A stretch of 64,000 nt of DNA from Westiellopsis prolifica IICB1 (GCF_004323185.1 NZ_NAPS01000002.1:1709878-1773877); one strand, 5' to 3'. Numbered from the stretch's first letter, positions 9,504 through 19,325 are shown. Notes: a model not told the origin generated them from the sequence alone. Made by a program: numbers and translations.

Positions 9504-10301
9504 CTAAAGCTGATTCAGCATCTTATGTGTTTGAGGTATTACCCGCACCTGCTTAACGAAGGGCTTGATCAAAGCCTGCCACACCAATACCTGTTCTGGA
9601 GAAGGAGCAAGCACAGGATTTGCAGTCAATTGTTCAGAAGCAGGCAAAGGAGTAACAGGTTGTAAAAATACTGGGATCGATGGACTAACCTGTGCCACGA
9701 GTAAAGCTGAACGCTCTAATTCAGCCGGGTTTGTTTGATCAGAAATGATAATTTTGACAAAAACTTCTATTTGTGATTCATAACAAAGTTGGAGAAATTT
9801 GCTGTGTTCTTGCCAACGATTTTCACCACTAGTACTGGGTAATTTCAAATCCATACCGACAGAGTCTAAATAAGGCAAAATCATTGCCAATTGTTCTGGA
9901 CGATGTCCTCCAGTCTCCAAATATATAGGCAAACCTGTAATTGCACGTATCTGTGGTAAAAACTCCACTAAAAATCCAGCATGAAGCAGAGGTTCACCAC
10001 CAGTCAAGCTAATGCTATCGTGTAAACAAGGTATATTTTGCCGCTCGATCCATTCGAGTAAGATAGGTAAAGAGACAGGGTTTGAGTAAATTTCAAAATC
10101 GCGTTTTCCTGGCGATCGCTCTATCCTACAGGTAGTGGGTGCATTCCACGTATGAGCGCTATCACAGAATTGACAGCGCAAATCACAAAGAGCAAAACGA
10201 ATAAAAATCTGACGTGTCCCGACATTCAGTCCTTCCCCTTGAATAGCGGAAAAGACTTCTACCAGGCGTGCTGTGGGTGTAATACCAATTTTAGTAGTCA
10301 T
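9504..10301 (-). CDS. queE: 7-carboxy-7-deazaguanine synthase QueE
   Basis: Radical SAM enzyme converting carboxytetrahydropterin to 7-carboxy-7-deazaguanine in queuosine (deazapurine) synthesis. The 265-residue protein has FSAIQGEG (18-24), the CX3CX2C cluster-binding motif CDLRCQFC (Cys39, Cys43, Cys46) and the SAM-binding GGEPLLH (101-107). Length and motif order are normal. It is isolated: none of the other queuosine genes is nearby. A potential hairpin (aaagggcg...cgcctttt) lies just upstream of its start at about 10313-10333; it does not resemble a preQ1 riboswitch. Confidence 0.93.
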   Translation of the reverse strand: MTTKIGITPTARLVEVFSAIQGEGLNVGTRQIFIRFALCDLRCQFCDSAHTWNAPTTCRIERSPGKRDFEIYSNPVSLPILLEWIERQNIPCLHDSISLTGGEPLLHAGFLVEFLPQIRAITGLPIYLETGGHRPEQLAMILPYLDSVGMDLKLPSTSGENRWQEHSKFLQLCYESQIEVFVKIIISDQTNPAELERSALLVAQVSPSIPVFLQPVTPLPASEQLTANPVLAPSPEQVLVWQALIKPFVKQVRVIPQTHKMLNQL

Positions 10302-10635
10302 TTGATGATCAAAAGGCGTATCCGCCCTTTCGGCATAAAAGCAAGAATGTTTATGAAGTTCTAGTTCTATTGTGAACTTTATTGGCAGTCTCCAATTTCA
10401 ACTCCAGTAACTAGTCTTCCGGAAAAGACACTTTTACGGGTGGAGCAAAAATAAAGGGGTACGGTACTATACCTTTGATCTTTTATCATTTCAATCCGTT
10501 TATAACCTGGGTAGCGGACTACTAGCGATTAGTTATTGTTTGAGCTGATTGTATATCGGTTTAAGTGATTTACTAAAACTAAGTAATATTTGACATATTA
10601 CATTGACTGACATGGCAATGAAGGTGCAGGGTTTC
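10302..10635. other. Divergent spacer, queE / sugar transferase
   Basis: Contains the start regions of two divergent genes. Apart from a short GC-rich inverted repeat near 10313-10333 I see no repeat, RNA or gene. Confidence 0.4.
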
Positions 10636-11637
10636 ATGATTAGCCAACCCCAAGAGGTAGATTTTCCAGTGATGTTCTTACATGACACGGCAATAGTGCA
10701 GGTATCAGAGCGATTGAGCGTGCTAGAGGCAGTAGCCTTTAAGCAAACTTGCCAAAAGATTACTCAAACACAACCAATTCCGCAGAAAATCATCATTGAC
10801 TTTCAGCAAACTACTTTCATGGATAGTAGTGGTTTAGGTGCTTTGGTAAATAATTTTAAAATTGCTCAAGATCAAGGGATAGAATTTATACTGCGGAATG
10901 TAACTCCCCAAGTCATGGCTGTACTCAACTTGACAGGACTGGAAAAGGTTTTTCCCATTGAGTCTAGTGAGTCACTCCCAGTAACCTCTAAGAACCAACT
11001 CGAAGAACAGCTACCGACGACACATCCTTCTGTTCGTTCTTGGATGAAACGGATAATCGATATTGTTGGAGCATTGGTAGGTTTAGCCATTATAGGAGTT
11101 TTGTTTATTCCTATTGCTGTTGCGATCGCAATTGATGATCCCGGCCCCATTTTCTTTAGTCAAATTCGTTGTGGTTGGATGGGTAAACGGTTTCGCATTT
11201 GGAAATTTCGCTCCATGTATGTTGATGCTGAAGCTAGAAAGGCTGAATTAGCAAAACAGAATCAAGTACAAGGAGCATTTTTCAAAATTGATAATGATCC
11301 CAGAATTACCAAAGTAGGACGCTTTTTGCGGCGTACAAGTTTAGATGAATTACCACAATTTTGGAATGTTCTCAAAGGAGAAATGAGTCTAGTCGGTACC
11401 AGACCACCCACACCCGACGAAGTCGAACGTTATGAAGTACCAGAATGGCAACGTTTGGATGTAAAACCGGGTATGACTGGAGAATGGCAAGTCAATGGGC
11501 GGTCTAGCGTACGTAAGTTTGAGGATGTAATTCGTCTGGATTTGCAATATCAGAAAAACTGGAGCTTGCTATACGATTTGAAACTGATTTTGAAAACAAT
11601 CACTATTCTGTTTCACAAAAACAGTGGTGCTGTCTAG
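10636..11637 (+). CDS. STAS domain fused to bacterial sugar transferase
   Basis: A two-domain protein. The first about 110 residues form a STAS (anti-sigma-factor antagonist) domain, with the phosphorylatable serine motif FMDSSGLGALVNN. A transmembrane segment (DIVGALVGLAIIGVLFIPIA) follows and leads into an initiating polyprenyl-phosphate sugar-1-phosphate transferase: KFRSM, DELPQFWNVLKGEMSLVGTR, PGMTGEWQV. It would load the first sugar of an exopolysaccharide or sheath glycan onto lipid carrier. I start at ATG 10636 because GCAGGG stands just upstream; ATGs at 10612 and 10618 and a TTG at 10603 are alternatives. The fusion suggests control by a partner-switching kinase/phosphatase. Confidence 0.88.
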   Translation: MISQPQEVDFPVMFLHDTAIVQVSERLSVLEAVAFKQTCQKITQTQPIPQKIIIDFQQTTFMDSSGLGALVNNFKIAQDQGIEFILRNVTPQVMAVLNLTGLEKVFPIESSESLPVTSKNQLEEQLPTTHPSVRSWMKRIIDIVGALVGLAIIGVLFIPIAVAIAIDDPGPIFFSQIRCGWMGKRFRIWKFRSMYVDAEARKAELAKQNQVQGAFFKIDNDPRITKVGRFLRRTSLDELPQFWNVLKGEMSLVGTRPPTPDEVERYEVPEWQRLDVKPGMTGEWQVNGRSSVRKFEDVIRLDLQYQKNWSLLYDLKLILKTITILFHKNSGAV

Positions 11638-12092
11638 GTTTATTTTACAAAGTCCTTACAGAGGTTTAGGGGTATACCTACCGCAAAATACAAGCTTACA
11701 ATTAATTTTTTGGTTGCCCCCACCTCTATTAAAATAAAAATTTTCACGAAAACCTTGATAAGTACTTATGCAAAATTAATTAGACATTTTTTATTCTGTA
11801 TCCTTGATTTGCCAAACCAAAGAGACAAACGAGATATATAAATAATTTTGCCTAATTACTTACAAACACAAAGGATGTAGAGACCGTAATTACGCGGTCT
11901 CTATAAATTTATATGTATTGTAATTAACGTAAGTTGAATAAATATTATCAGACCAAGTAAAGAATTTAGGGGCAAGGCGCGGATAATTCGGTGTAAAAAA
12001 CACGTGGGCTTTCTGCTTGTAATCGTGTAAACTGGCAGACAAACTAAAGCTATGATTACATGCATGGCTCTGGGTTCTCGGCATATGTGACA
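11638..12092. other. Spacer with decayed repeat, no gene
   Basis: AT-rich. At about 11878-11940 a palindrome gtagagaccgtaattacgcggtctcta is followed by aaatttatatgtattgtaattaacgt, clearly a diverged copy of the right half of the MITE family seen at 34112-34220. A loose inverted repeat of gcaaaatta words lies at about 11769-11853. Short minus-strand frames here are not credible genes. Confidence 0.5.
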
Positions 12093-14462
12093 ATGGAACA
12101 CTGGCAATTTCTCATACAGAAACAGGGCGATCGCTCCTGGGATTCCCTAAAATCGCCAAACGTCGAAATCTCGGAAGGTAAGTATAGAGTTGTGGCTCGA
12201 TCTAAGCTTGCCAATGTTGATGTGGAAGTGCGGGTGACTCACTACTCAAGTTTAGAAATTCCACCAAAGCGCCGTGTTCAAAAGCGATCGCGTCGTACAA
12301 ATGCTGAAGGCTTAATGGCGGTCATGCCTTTTACTTATCTCCAACCTGGACTTTGGGAATTACAATGTTCTAGCGATTTAATGTCAAACCTTTTTGGTAA
12401 GCCTTGGCAGCATAGTATACAATTACAAGTCTTGCCCCTGGAAAGAGATGGGGTGATGGAAAGAGTGGAAAGTGGAGAAAATGAATACACAAAAATCTCC
12501 GCAATTGCCCAAAGCAGTACGATTGAAAAAGAAGATACAATTATCAATCAGCCCGTCAGCCCAGTTTGGCTACAAGAACAGACAGCAGAGCAAATATTAC
12601 AACACTTAGTAGAGTTAGTTTTACCCGCTTCTGAGCCTTTAGTAGAAGATGAAGTTATAGAAGATTCACCTCCACTGATCCCAGAACTACCACTGCTGCT
12701 GAGTTTAGAACAAGAAAACTATATCGCTCATTGGGGGCAAATTCTCAGTCTTGACGGGTGCGTGGAGTCAACAGAAACATCGACTCTACAAAAGTTGTTG
12801 ACTGGAGAACTACGCCTTGAATTGCGATCGCCTCAAAGTTTAGAAATATTAGCCCAAACACACCAACTAATACCAGAAAAACTACTACCCTTTTCGATCA
12901 AATCTTTAGTCGAAATCCCTGCTGATTTTGAATCAAAACTCATTTTGGGTGAGATTAGCTTGTACGGTACACTCGCCCCAAAGAGTGAAACTACACTGTT
13001 AGCTAGTCAATGTTTTACAATCACAGCCGATATTACGCAATTACTCGTAAATAGTACACCAGCAACAGCAACTGAACCGGAGCCAACAGCAATACCACAA
13101 ACAGAAGTAACGCCAGAACCATCTGTCAAGCTGGATTTAAAACTTTTTAATATTGTTAAATCTCAAAAAATAGCCCAGTCCTCATTTACTGAACCTACTG
13201 CCAATATTCTGCCACCATTAGTTACACGTTCTCATAAATCAGCTAATTTTCGTTCACCACAACTGCCTAAGTTTCCTCAAAAGCAGACTCATGTTGCTGT
13301 TTGTGAACCCTTAACCCAAAAAGAATATTTGGAAGCAAAAGATTCTGGGAATGTTAAGCAAGTTGCAATAAATGATACTAGTGCGATTGTTCTTGCTTCC
13401 GCAATTCCCACAAAGATGCAGCCATTATCTAAAGAAATTTCTTTTGCCATTGTCAAGCGTAGAACAAACAGAGATAGTACTTTTCCATTCTTGAGGCGAA
13501 TCAAAAATTTACCAGGCGATCGCGAAAATATAACAAGCGGTGTACCTGAAACATCAGAATCACGTTTGCGGGAAAACTCTGATCATAGCCATAGCACTGC
13601 GGTTGTAGAAGATACACATCAATTAGCAACAAATCCTGATGATTCTTTGAATGACTCCGTAGCATTAGTTCTCCAACGCCATTCTGAATTGTTAACAGTA
13701 GAAACTTCCAACATATCACCTCTAATTAGGAAGTGGATACACAGTCATGGATACAGTTTGCCTGAACCTATCGATGTAGAGTATGAAGATTACGATCTTT
13801 GTGTCACTACTCACGAAGAGATATCCGAACAACAAACTTTGTCCCCAATTGAAGCTGAAACCCCAGAAGTAAAAACTAAAGCAGAAGAACAGCAAATTAC
13901 AGAACAATTCCCAATACCTCAATCTTCTCCTCTCCCCCTTCCTCCCCCACCTTCGCCATTTCGTATCCGACAATTCAAAACACCACCAGCTTGGTTAGCT
14001 AGAGAAATTGTCGTAGATGACACTGATGAGCAAGAAAAAGTTGCTGATTTATTACAGCAGGAAGAAGAAAATTCTGTTGCGAGCGCTCCTACAATCATTG
14101 AACTTTTGCCAACTCCACAATTATACGTACCAGAAGGCGAACTAATTTCTGGTAAGTTTGTGAAAGTACGTGTACAGCTAGATTGTGTACATTCTAACGT
14201 TGCTATTAAGCTATGGGTTAAAGATTGTCAAACGCGCTGCATACTCGACGGGCCATGTTTACTCACCAGTTTCCTCCCCACAGCTTCCGGATTAGAGGTG
14301 ATTGATCAAATCTATATTCCTCTCGGTTGTTTAGAAGTTCGTATAGAAGCGATCGCAATAGATACAACCAACCAAAACGAAAGCCAAAAAGCCACTGTCG
14401 TCAGAAACGTGATTCCAGAAGACTTACAGACTCTGCAACCAAATGATTTCTTGGATCTTTAG
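12093..14462 (+). CDS. Large conserved-looking hypothetical protein
   Basis: A 789-residue protein that I do not recognise. Three parts can be seen. The N-terminal 120 residues (MEHWQFLIQKQGDRSWDSL onward) look beta-rich and end in a basic RRVQKRSRR stretch. A long central region (about 130-660) is low in order, rich in Pro, Glu, Thr and Ser, and includes a PIPQSSPLPLPPPPSP run. The C-terminal about 110 residues (LYVPEGELISGKFVKVRVQL to IPEDL) look like an Ig-like beta domain with several cysteines. There is no signal peptide or membrane helix, so it is probably cytoplasmic, perhaps a scaffold. ATG 12093 is preferred over an in-frame ATG 33 bases upstream. Confidence 0.85.
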   Translation: MEHWQFLIQKQGDRSWDSLKSPNVEISEGKYRVVARSKLANVDVEVRVTHYSSLEIPPKRRVQKRSRRTNAEGLMAVMPFTYLQPGLWELQCSSDLMSNLFGKPWQHSIQLQVLPLERDGVMERVESGENEYTKISAIAQSSTIEKEDTIINQPVSPVWLQEQTAEQILQHLVELVLPASEPLVEDEVIEDSPPLIPELPLLLSLEQENYIAHWGQILSLDGCVESTETSTLQKLLTGELRLELRSPQSLEILAQTHQLIPEKLLPFSIKSLVEIPADFESKLILGEISLYGTLAPKSETTLLASQCFTITADITQLLVNSTPATATEPEPTAIPQTEVTPEPSVKLDLKLFNIVKSQKIAQSSFTEPTANILPPLVTRSHKSANFRSPQLPKFPQKQTHVAVCEPLTQKEYLEAKDSGNVKQVAINDTSAIVLASAIPTKMQPLSKEISFAIVKRRTNRDSTFPFLRRIKNLPGDRENITSGVPETSESRLRENSDHSHSTAVVEDTHQLATNPDDSLNDSVALVLQRHSELLTVETSNISPLIRKWIHSHGYSLPEPIDVEYEDYDLCVTTHEEISEQQTLSPIEAETPEVKTKAEEQQITEQFPIPQSSPLPLPPPPSPFRIRQFKTPPAWLAREIVVDDTDEQEKVADLLQQEEENSVASAPTIIELLPTPQLYVPEGELISGKFVKVRVQLDCVHSNVAIKLWVKDCQTRCILDGPCLLTSFLPTASGLEVIDQIYIPLGCLEVRIEAIAIDTTNQNESQKATVVRNVIPEDLQTLQPNDFLDL

Positions 14463-14637
14463 AAAGTGAGGGTGTCAGGAGTATAGAAGAAGAACAGACG
14501 ACAAATGACAAATGACTTTTAACATATATTTACAAATAACTTTTCTGTGTTAAAAATCTTTAGAAATTACAAATTTAGGCGAAGAATTGCAGTAAGCTCA
14601 TTTTGAATTGTAGTGTGCTTTAAGAGGAATCTTTACT

Positions 14638-14772
14638 ATGGTAACTTCACTTTTGGCTTCGTACCCTGCTTCATTCTTGTCTCCAATTCTCGTTTACAGT
14701 ATTGGTTGGATTGTGCCAATTGTTGTATTTTCGTTTCTGCTGATCTACATTGAGCGCGAAGATATTGCCTAA
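14638..14772 (+). CDS. psaI: Photosystem I reaction centre subunit VIII
   Basis: A 44-residue single-span thylakoid protein: MVTSLLASYPASFLSPILVY, a hydrophobic helix (IGWIVPIVVFSFLLIYI) and the ERED-type C-terminus IEREDIA typical of cyanobacterial PsaI. PsaI supports PsaL binding and PSI trimer or tetramer formation. A Shine-Dalgarno sequence (AAGAGGA) lies 9 bases before the ATG. It is monocistronic and is followed about 110 bases later by a strong terminator. Confidence 0.88.
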   Translation: MVTSLLASYPASFLSPILVYSIGWIVPIVVFSFLLIYIEREDIA

Positions 14773-14775
14773 ATG

Positions 14776-14812
14776 AGTCATTAGTCATTAGTTATTAGTC
14801 ATTAGTCATTAG
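14776..14812. repeat. Heptamer tandem repeat (agtcatt) after psaI
   Basis: About five imperfect copies of agtcatt directly after the psaI stop codon. Confidence 0.7.
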
Positions 14813-14884
14813 TAACTGGTTAGAATTAATTAACTTTTGACACAGGACAAAGGACAAAGGACAAATGACTAAATAAAAATTAAT

Positions 14885-14917
14885 ACCGCCTATCTCTAGG
14901 AGATGGGCGGTTTTTTA
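14885..14917 (+). terminator. Rho-independent terminator downstream of psaI
   Basis: Arms accgcctatctc (14885-14896) and gagatgggcggt (14900-14911) pair with a short loop, followed by a T run (tttttt). It ends the psaI transcript. It also lies 63 bp past the psbJ stop codon on the opposite strand, where A-rich sequence could give partial bidirectional use. Confidence 0.85.
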
Positions 14918-14979
14918 ATACTGATTTCTAAACAAATTGCTAGAAAATTACGGCTTTTAGTATTAGGTTCGTGCTAATT

Positions 14980-15099
14980 TTAGACAGCGGAACCTAGTCC
15001 AGCGTAGGCTCCATAGAAGAAAATACCTACAACAGTAATCACACCTAATCCTGCGATTGTAGCAACAATCCACAAAGGAATTCTCCCACTTCCAGACAC
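14980..15099 (-). CDS. psbJ: Photosystem II reaction centre protein J
   Basis: A 39-residue single-span subunit near cytochrome b559, needed for PSII assembly and plastoquinone exchange. Starts with GTG after a strong AGGAGG-type leader (gggaggagaaaaca). The sequence [19 protein letters not shown] and the end AYAGLGSAV match the family. It is the last gene of psbE-psbF-psbL-psbJ, the canonical order. Confidence 0.95.
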   Translation of the reverse strand: MSGSGRIPLWIVATIAGLGVITVVGIFFYGAYAGLGSAV

Positions 15100-15143
15100 T
15101 GTTTTCTCCTCCCTAAACGCAAAATCAACACAGATTAATTTCA

Positions 15144-15175
15144 ATTATCAGTTATCAGTTATCAGTTATCAGTTA
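15144..15175. repeat. Heptamer tandem repeat (ttatcag) inside the psb operon
   Basis: About 4.6 copies of ttatcag in the psbL-psbJ spacer. A short tandem repeat within a transcribed photosynthesis operon may affect spacing or transcript processing. Confidence 0.75.
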
Positions 15176-15222
15176 TATAACTTTAGATTCCTGTTCACTG
15201 ATTAAGTAGCGAAAGATTCCAG

Positions 15223-15342
15223 TTAGTTAAAGAAGTAACTGGAAAACAGAATTCCTAGAACAAAAACTAGCAGTAGTCCCAGGTACAGTGAAGTCCGGTT
15301 TAGTTCAACCGGTTGGTTATTAGGATTGGGGCTTCTTTCCAT
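15223..15342 (-). CDS. psbL: Photosystem II reaction centre protein L
   Basis: A 39-residue single-span subunit at the PSII monomer interface. The N-terminus [20 protein letters not shown] and the C-terminal SSYFFN are diagnostic for PsbL. ATG start preceded by AGGAG (ctaggagaaaata). It sits 9 bases after psbF in the psbEFLJ operon. Confidence 0.96.
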   Translation of the reverse strand: MERSPNPNNQPVELNRTSLYLGLLLVFVLGILFSSYFFN

Positions 15343-15351
15343 TATTTTCTC

Positions 15352-15492
<141 letters not shown>

Positions 15493-15741
15493 CTACTTGC
15501 CAATAAATTCTTCTACTTGTTGTTTTGCTTCATAACGGTTATTCACAATCGGCAATTCTTGCCGTGCTTGTGGATAATATTCGTTGGGGCGGGGTGTGCC
15601 AAACACATCGTATGCTAAACCTGTGCTGACAAATAACCAACCTGCTATGAACAATGCTGGAATGGTAATGCTATGAATTACCCAATAGCGAATGCTGGTA
15701 ATAATATCCGAAAACGGACGTTCTCCAGTACTTCCTGACAT
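15493..15741 (-). CDS. psbE: Cytochrome b559 alpha subunit
   Basis: An 82-residue PSII subunit starting [20 protein letters not shown]. The heme-ligand histidine is in [20 protein letters not shown] (His23), followed by the lumenal domain [13 protein letters not shown]. First gene of psbEFLJ. Its promoter must lie in the 15742-15981 spacer behind ycf48, unless it is read through from ycf48, 240 bp upstream on the same strand. Confidence 0.97.
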   Translation of the reverse strand: MSGSTGERPFSDIITSIRYWVIHSITIPALFIAGWLFVSTGLAYDVFGTPRPNEYYPQARQELPIVNNRYEAKQQVEEFIGK

Positions 15742-15981
15742 TTAGATTCCTACCTGTCTTTTCAAAGCTGTTTTAATGGGTAGATCTCTTGGTTTTACCC
15801 AAGTACACTACATCTCATCTGGATGTTTGCCCCCAGACGGGACTACTACACACTCGCCCGATGGGGTTCGTGTTTATGTGGATTTTTTACATGAATTCAT
15901 TATCCTATAAAGTTAAGAAAGAGTTACATCTTGCAACTTCTTTCTCAGAAATAAGCAATGAATTCTTAAACTTTTGTTACA

Positions 15982-16992
15982 TTAAGCGGCATCAGTTTTG
16001 GCAGTAGCAGCAATATCTGGTTGATACTTTAATAGATAACCGCGATCGCCAATCACAAATCCCTGCTCAGGTGAAAAGAAAACTATTTTGTATAAATTAG
16101 CAGGAATTCCTTCCACATCACGATCTTTTTCCCAAGTTTTGCCACCATCAGGACTGTGTAACAAATTACCGCTACCACCACTAACCCAAATCTCATCTGG
16201 AGTGCGATAAGCCATATCAAGCAAACCCCAACTGGTAGCTAGTTCAGGATTTTGTGCTTCTTGCCATTTTTCAGCATCAGCAGTTTCGCTAAATTGTACC
16301 TGTCCTCCCCGTGCCAGCATCCACAACTGTCCGTTTTGGGTAAAACCCATATTCTCTACACGTCGGGAGCTATTGCGGTTATGAGGAACCCATGCATTTT
16401 GACCTGGTTCCCAAGTTGAGTAGAAATTTCCTTTGGCAGAAACAGCAACATACTTACCATCGGGGGAACGTTCCATATTCCGCACCACACCAACTGCTTC
16501 TTCTACTTGGGCTTTCCAATTTTGACCGCCGTCTGTGGTTTTGTAAATTGCTCCCACATCGGTAGCCATTTCTGCTGAATTTCCTCCTTGAGCAAGAATA
16601 CTAACTGGATTTCCAGGTAGCTTTTCACTCACAGGAATTCGTAACCACGATTTACCCTCATCAGTACTGTGCAGCAACAAAGAAGGTTCACCAACAATCC
16701 ATCCTTCTTGACCTTTAAAACTGACAGAGTTAAAGCGGTACTTACCATCGTCTAATTGCAGTTTAATTGGTTGCCAAGTTTCACCCCCATCTTTGGTTTC
16801 CAAAAGAGTAGCATCAGTGCCTACCAAGAAACCATGCTGAGGATTGCCAGTAAAAGCAAGATCTAATAATTTGGCATCTGTGCCTACAGAAATTATTTCC
16901 CAAGGATTGTAACTTGTAGAGGGAACCTTACTACAACCGACACATACTAGAACAACTGCAAACAGAGCAATTAGTTTTTGCCAAATTTTCAT
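15982..16992 (-). CDS. ycf48: Photosystem II assembly factor Ycf48 (HCF136)
   Basis: Lumenal assembly factor that binds precursor D1 during early PSII assembly and repair. The 336-residue protein has a lipoprotein signal peptide (LIALFAVVLVCVGC, lipobox Cys20) and then repeated beta-propeller blades marked by DGGETWQPI, DEGKSWLRI, DGGQNWKAQ and DGGKTWEKD. Length and blade number are normal. It sits between rubA and psbEFLJ, a conserved cyanobacterial order that groups PSII biogenesis genes. Confidence 0.96.
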   Translation of the reverse strand: MKIWQKLIALFAVVLVCVGCSKVPSTSYNPWEIISVGTDAKLLDLAFTGNPQHGFLVGTDATLLETKDGGETWQPIKLQLDDGKYRFNSVSFKGQEGWIVGEPSLLLHSTDEGKSWLRIPVSEKLPGNPVSILAQGGNSAEMATDVGAIYKTTDGGQNWKAQVEEAVGVVRNMERSPDGKYVAVSAKGNFYSTWEPGQNAWVPHNRNSSRRVENMGFTQNGQLWMLARGGQVQFSETADAEKWQEAQNPELATSWGLLDMAYRTPDEIWVSGGSGNLLHSPDGGKTWEKDRDVEGIPANLYKIVFFSPEQGFVIGDRGYLLKYQPDIAATAKTDAA

Positions 16993-17112
16993 CGCATTTG
17001 TATTTATTAGTTTTTTGTTAATTTAGTTTATGGTTACTCAGTTAGGGAAGGCAGCGCCTTGGACAGTTGTCCTGGTTGTCGCAACTGCCGTATCCCTTCC
17101 TAAGAGTGCGTC

Positions 17113-17448
17113 CTACTGTAAGCCATAAAGACTAAGGAAAAATAAGACACCGAGAGCTAATGCCCCAAAAATCAGAATACTCTTCTGAGTGGGGGTTAAT
17201 TTGTTGACACCGAAACCATAACCGAGATTTTCTTCAAAGCCAGAAGCCTTACCCGCAGGACCGACATTGGCAAAAGCATTCTTCTTGGCGCTACAAACCG
17301 GACAACGCCACGTTAGCGGCAGTTCTGCGAAGGGTGTGTCTGGGGCAATGTCATGTTTTTCGTCCCCTTTGCTGGGTTCGTAGACATAACCGCAGGCGCG
17401 ACACTCGTAGCGGTCTAAAACTGAATTTTCAACAGCTTGTTCGCTCAT
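17113..17448 (-). CDS. rubA: Membrane-anchored rubredoxin
   Basis: A 111-residue thylakoid rubredoxin needed for early PSII assembly. The iron site is formed by CRAC (Cys16, Cys19) and CPVC (Cys49, Cys52), with YECRACGYVYEP and DTPFAELPLTWRCP around it. A C-terminal helix (SILIFGALALGVLFFLSLYG) anchors it in the membrane. I start at ATG 17448; an upstream TTG would add eight residues. First gene of the rubA-ycf48-psbEFLJ run, divergent from ndhC. Confidence 0.96.
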   Translation of the reverse strand: MSEQAVENSVLDRYECRACGYVYEPSKGDEKHDIAPDTPFAELPLTWRCPVCSAKKNAFANVGPAGKASGFEENLGYGFGVNKLTPTQKSILIFGALALGVLFFLSLYGLQ

Positions 17449-17640
17449 GGCTGTGGCATGGGTGAGGGTCAAAGCTTAAATATACGTTACAAATTATGAC
17501 ATAATTGTTAGGTTTTTCTATAGCAAGCAAAAACGAATCAAATAACTCTGAGTCTGTTTTGCAAAACTCAGAAATCCCTAAACTATATAATGTAAAAGAA
17601 AGTAACAGGTTATTTCCACCCATAACGGTAGATATTCATT

Positions 17641-18003
17641 GTGTTTGTCCTCAGCGGTTACGAGTACCTTCTAGGCTTCTTGATGATTTGTAGCTTAGTG
17701 CCTGCCTTAGCTCTTGCGGCATCTAAGTTGCTGCGACCCAGCAGTCGCACTTCAGAACGGCGCACCACCTACGAATCCGGGATGGAACCCATTGGCGGAG
17801 CCTGGATTCAGTTCAATATTCGCTATTACATGTTTGCCTTAGTCTTCGTGGTATTTGACGTCGAAACGGTGTTTTTATATCCTTGGGCAGTTGCTTTCCA
17901 CCGTTTAGGTCTATTGGCATTCATCGAAGCGCTAATCTTCATCGCAATTCTTGTAGTTGCTCTAGTTTATGCATGGCGCAAAGGAGCCTTGGAATGGTCT
18001 TAG
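17641..18003 (+). CDS. ndhC: NAD(P)H-quinone oxidoreductase subunit 3
   Basis: A 120-residue membrane subunit of NDH-1, used in respiration, cyclic electron flow and CO2 uptake. Three hydrophobic helices and the conserved loop [20 protein letters not shown], then [15 protein letters not shown], identify it. GTG start. It overlaps ndhK by 10 bases, so the two are translationally coupled. Confidence 0.97.
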   Translation: MFVLSGYEYLLGFLMICSLVPALALAASKLLRPSSRTSERRTTYESGMEPIGGAWIQFNIRYYMFALVFVVFDVETVFLYPWAVAFHRLGLLAFIEALIFIAILVVALVYAWRKGALEWS

Positions 18004-18737
18004 ATGGTAATTTAACAGCCAAAGATTTAGAACAGCAGCAAAAAGATCGCATTCTCAACCCAATTGGACGTTCGACAGTGACTCAAGAACTGTCGGAAAA
18101 CGTCATTTTAACCACAGTTGATGACCTTTACAACTGGGCGCGTCTTTCTAGTCTTTGGCCTTTGTTGTTTGGTACAGCTTGCTGCTTTATTGAATTTGCA
18201 GCATTAATTGGTTCTCGCTTTGACTTCGATCGCTTTGGACTTATTCCCCGTTCTAGTCCCCGACAAGCTGATTTGATTATTACAGCCGGAACAATCACGA
18301 TGAAGATGGCACCCCAATTGGTGCGTCTTTATGAACAAATGCCAGAACCGAAGTACGTGATTGCGATGGGAGCTTGTACAATTACTGGCGGGATGTTCAG
18401 CGTCGATTCTCCTTCAGCAGTACGTGGAGTCGATAAACTGATTCCGGTGGATGTGTACTTACCTGGTTGTCCACCCCGCCCAGAAGCGATTATTGATGCG
18501 ATTATTAAATTACGCAAAAAAATTGCCAATGATTCTATCCAAGAGCGGGATGTGATCAAGCAAACCCACCGCTACTACAGTACGACTCACAGCATGAAAT
18601 CAGTGCCACAAATCCTCACTGGTGAGTATTTGCTCAGTGATACTCGTGTTGCACCACCGAAGGAATTGAGCGAAGCGATCGGTATGCCCATACCACCTGC
18701 TTTGTTGACCCAGAAGGAGGAGGTAAACCGTGGCTGA
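17994..18737 (+). CDS. ndhK: NAD(P)H-quinone oxidoreductase subunit K
   Basis: Peripheral NDH-1 subunit carrying the N2-type 4Fe-4S cluster. The 247-residue product has [10 protein letters not shown] (Cys63, Cys64), [11 protein letters not shown] (Cys128) and [10 protein letters not shown] (Cys159), all four ligands present. I start at ATG 17994, inside the end of ndhC; longer upstream frames run through ndhC and are not family sequence. It overlaps ndhJ by 8 bases. Confidence 0.97.
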   Translation: MVLDGNLTAKDLEQQQKDRILNPIGRSTVTQELSENVILTTVDDLYNWARLSSLWPLLFGTACCFIEFAALIGSRFDFDRFGLIPRSSPRQADLIITAGTITMKMAPQLVRLYEQMPEPKYVIAMGACTITGGMFSVDSPSAVRGVDKLIPVDVYLPGCPPRPEAIIDAIIKLRKKIANDSIQERDVIKQTHRYYSTTHSMKSVPQILTGEYLLSDTRVAPPKELSEAIGMPIPPALLTQKEEVNRG

Positions 18738-19257
18738 AGAATCGAAACCAGTACCAGCAGAAGAAAAATCTCTAGAAATCTCAGCAGGTAAAGCTTCCCA
18801 GTGGTTAACGGAAAACGGCTTTGCCAATGAACCTTTACAACCGGATGTTAACGGTGTAGAGATAATTAAGGTAGAGGGAGATTTTTTACTGCCGACTTGC
18901 ACTGCTTTGTATGCTTACGGGTTTAATTATCTCCAATTTCAAGGTGGAATTGATTTAGGCCCTGGACAGGAATTAGTCAGCGTTTATCACTTGGTTAAAG
19001 TTGGTGATAATGCTGATAAACCAGAAGAAGTACGTATCAAAGTTTTCTTGCCACGAGAAAATCCGAGAGTACCTTCAGTTTATTGGATTTGGAAAACAGC
19101 AGACTGGCAAGAGCGTGAATCTTACGATATGTTCGGGATTATTTACGAAGGACACCCGAATTTGAAGCGGATTTTAATGCCGGAAGATTGGGTAGGTTGG
19201 CCTTTACGTAAGGATTACGTTTCACCTGATTTTTACGAGTTGCAAGACGCTTATTAG
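18730..19257 (+). CDS. ndhJ: NAD(P)H-quinone oxidoreductase subunit J
   Basis: A 175-residue peripheral NDH-1 subunit of the 30-kDa family. The signature [20 protein letters not shown] and the C-terminal [19 protein letters not shown] are diagnostic. GTG start preceded by AGGAGGAGG inside the ndhK end. Last gene of ndhC-ndhK-ndhJ; a terminator follows. Confidence 0.97.
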   Translation: MAEESKPVPAEEKSLEISAGKASQWLTENGFANEPLQPDVNGVEIIKVEGDFLLPTCTALYAYGFNYLQFQGGIDLGPGQELVSVYHLVKVGDNADKPEEVRIKVFLPRENPRVPSVYWIWKTADWQERESYDMFGIIYEGHPNLKRILMPEDWVGWPLRKDYVSPDFYELQDAY

Positions 19258-19278
19258 TAGTGAATAGCACCTCATCGT

Positions 19279-19325
19279 GTTAACCCCCTTCTCCCGGAAA
19301 GTGGAGAGGGGGTAGTTTTTTTAAC
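19279..19325 (+). terminator. Rho-independent terminator of the ndhCKJ operon
   Basis: A GC-rich stem (taacccccttctcc paired with ggagagggggt) is followed by agttttttt, 22 bases after the ndhJ stop codon. Confidence 0.85.

Noticed and set aside
10302..10372. Possible preQ1 riboswitch before queE
   Set aside because: Only a simple GC hairpin is visible; the C-rich loop and A-rich tail of preQ1 aptamers are not present.
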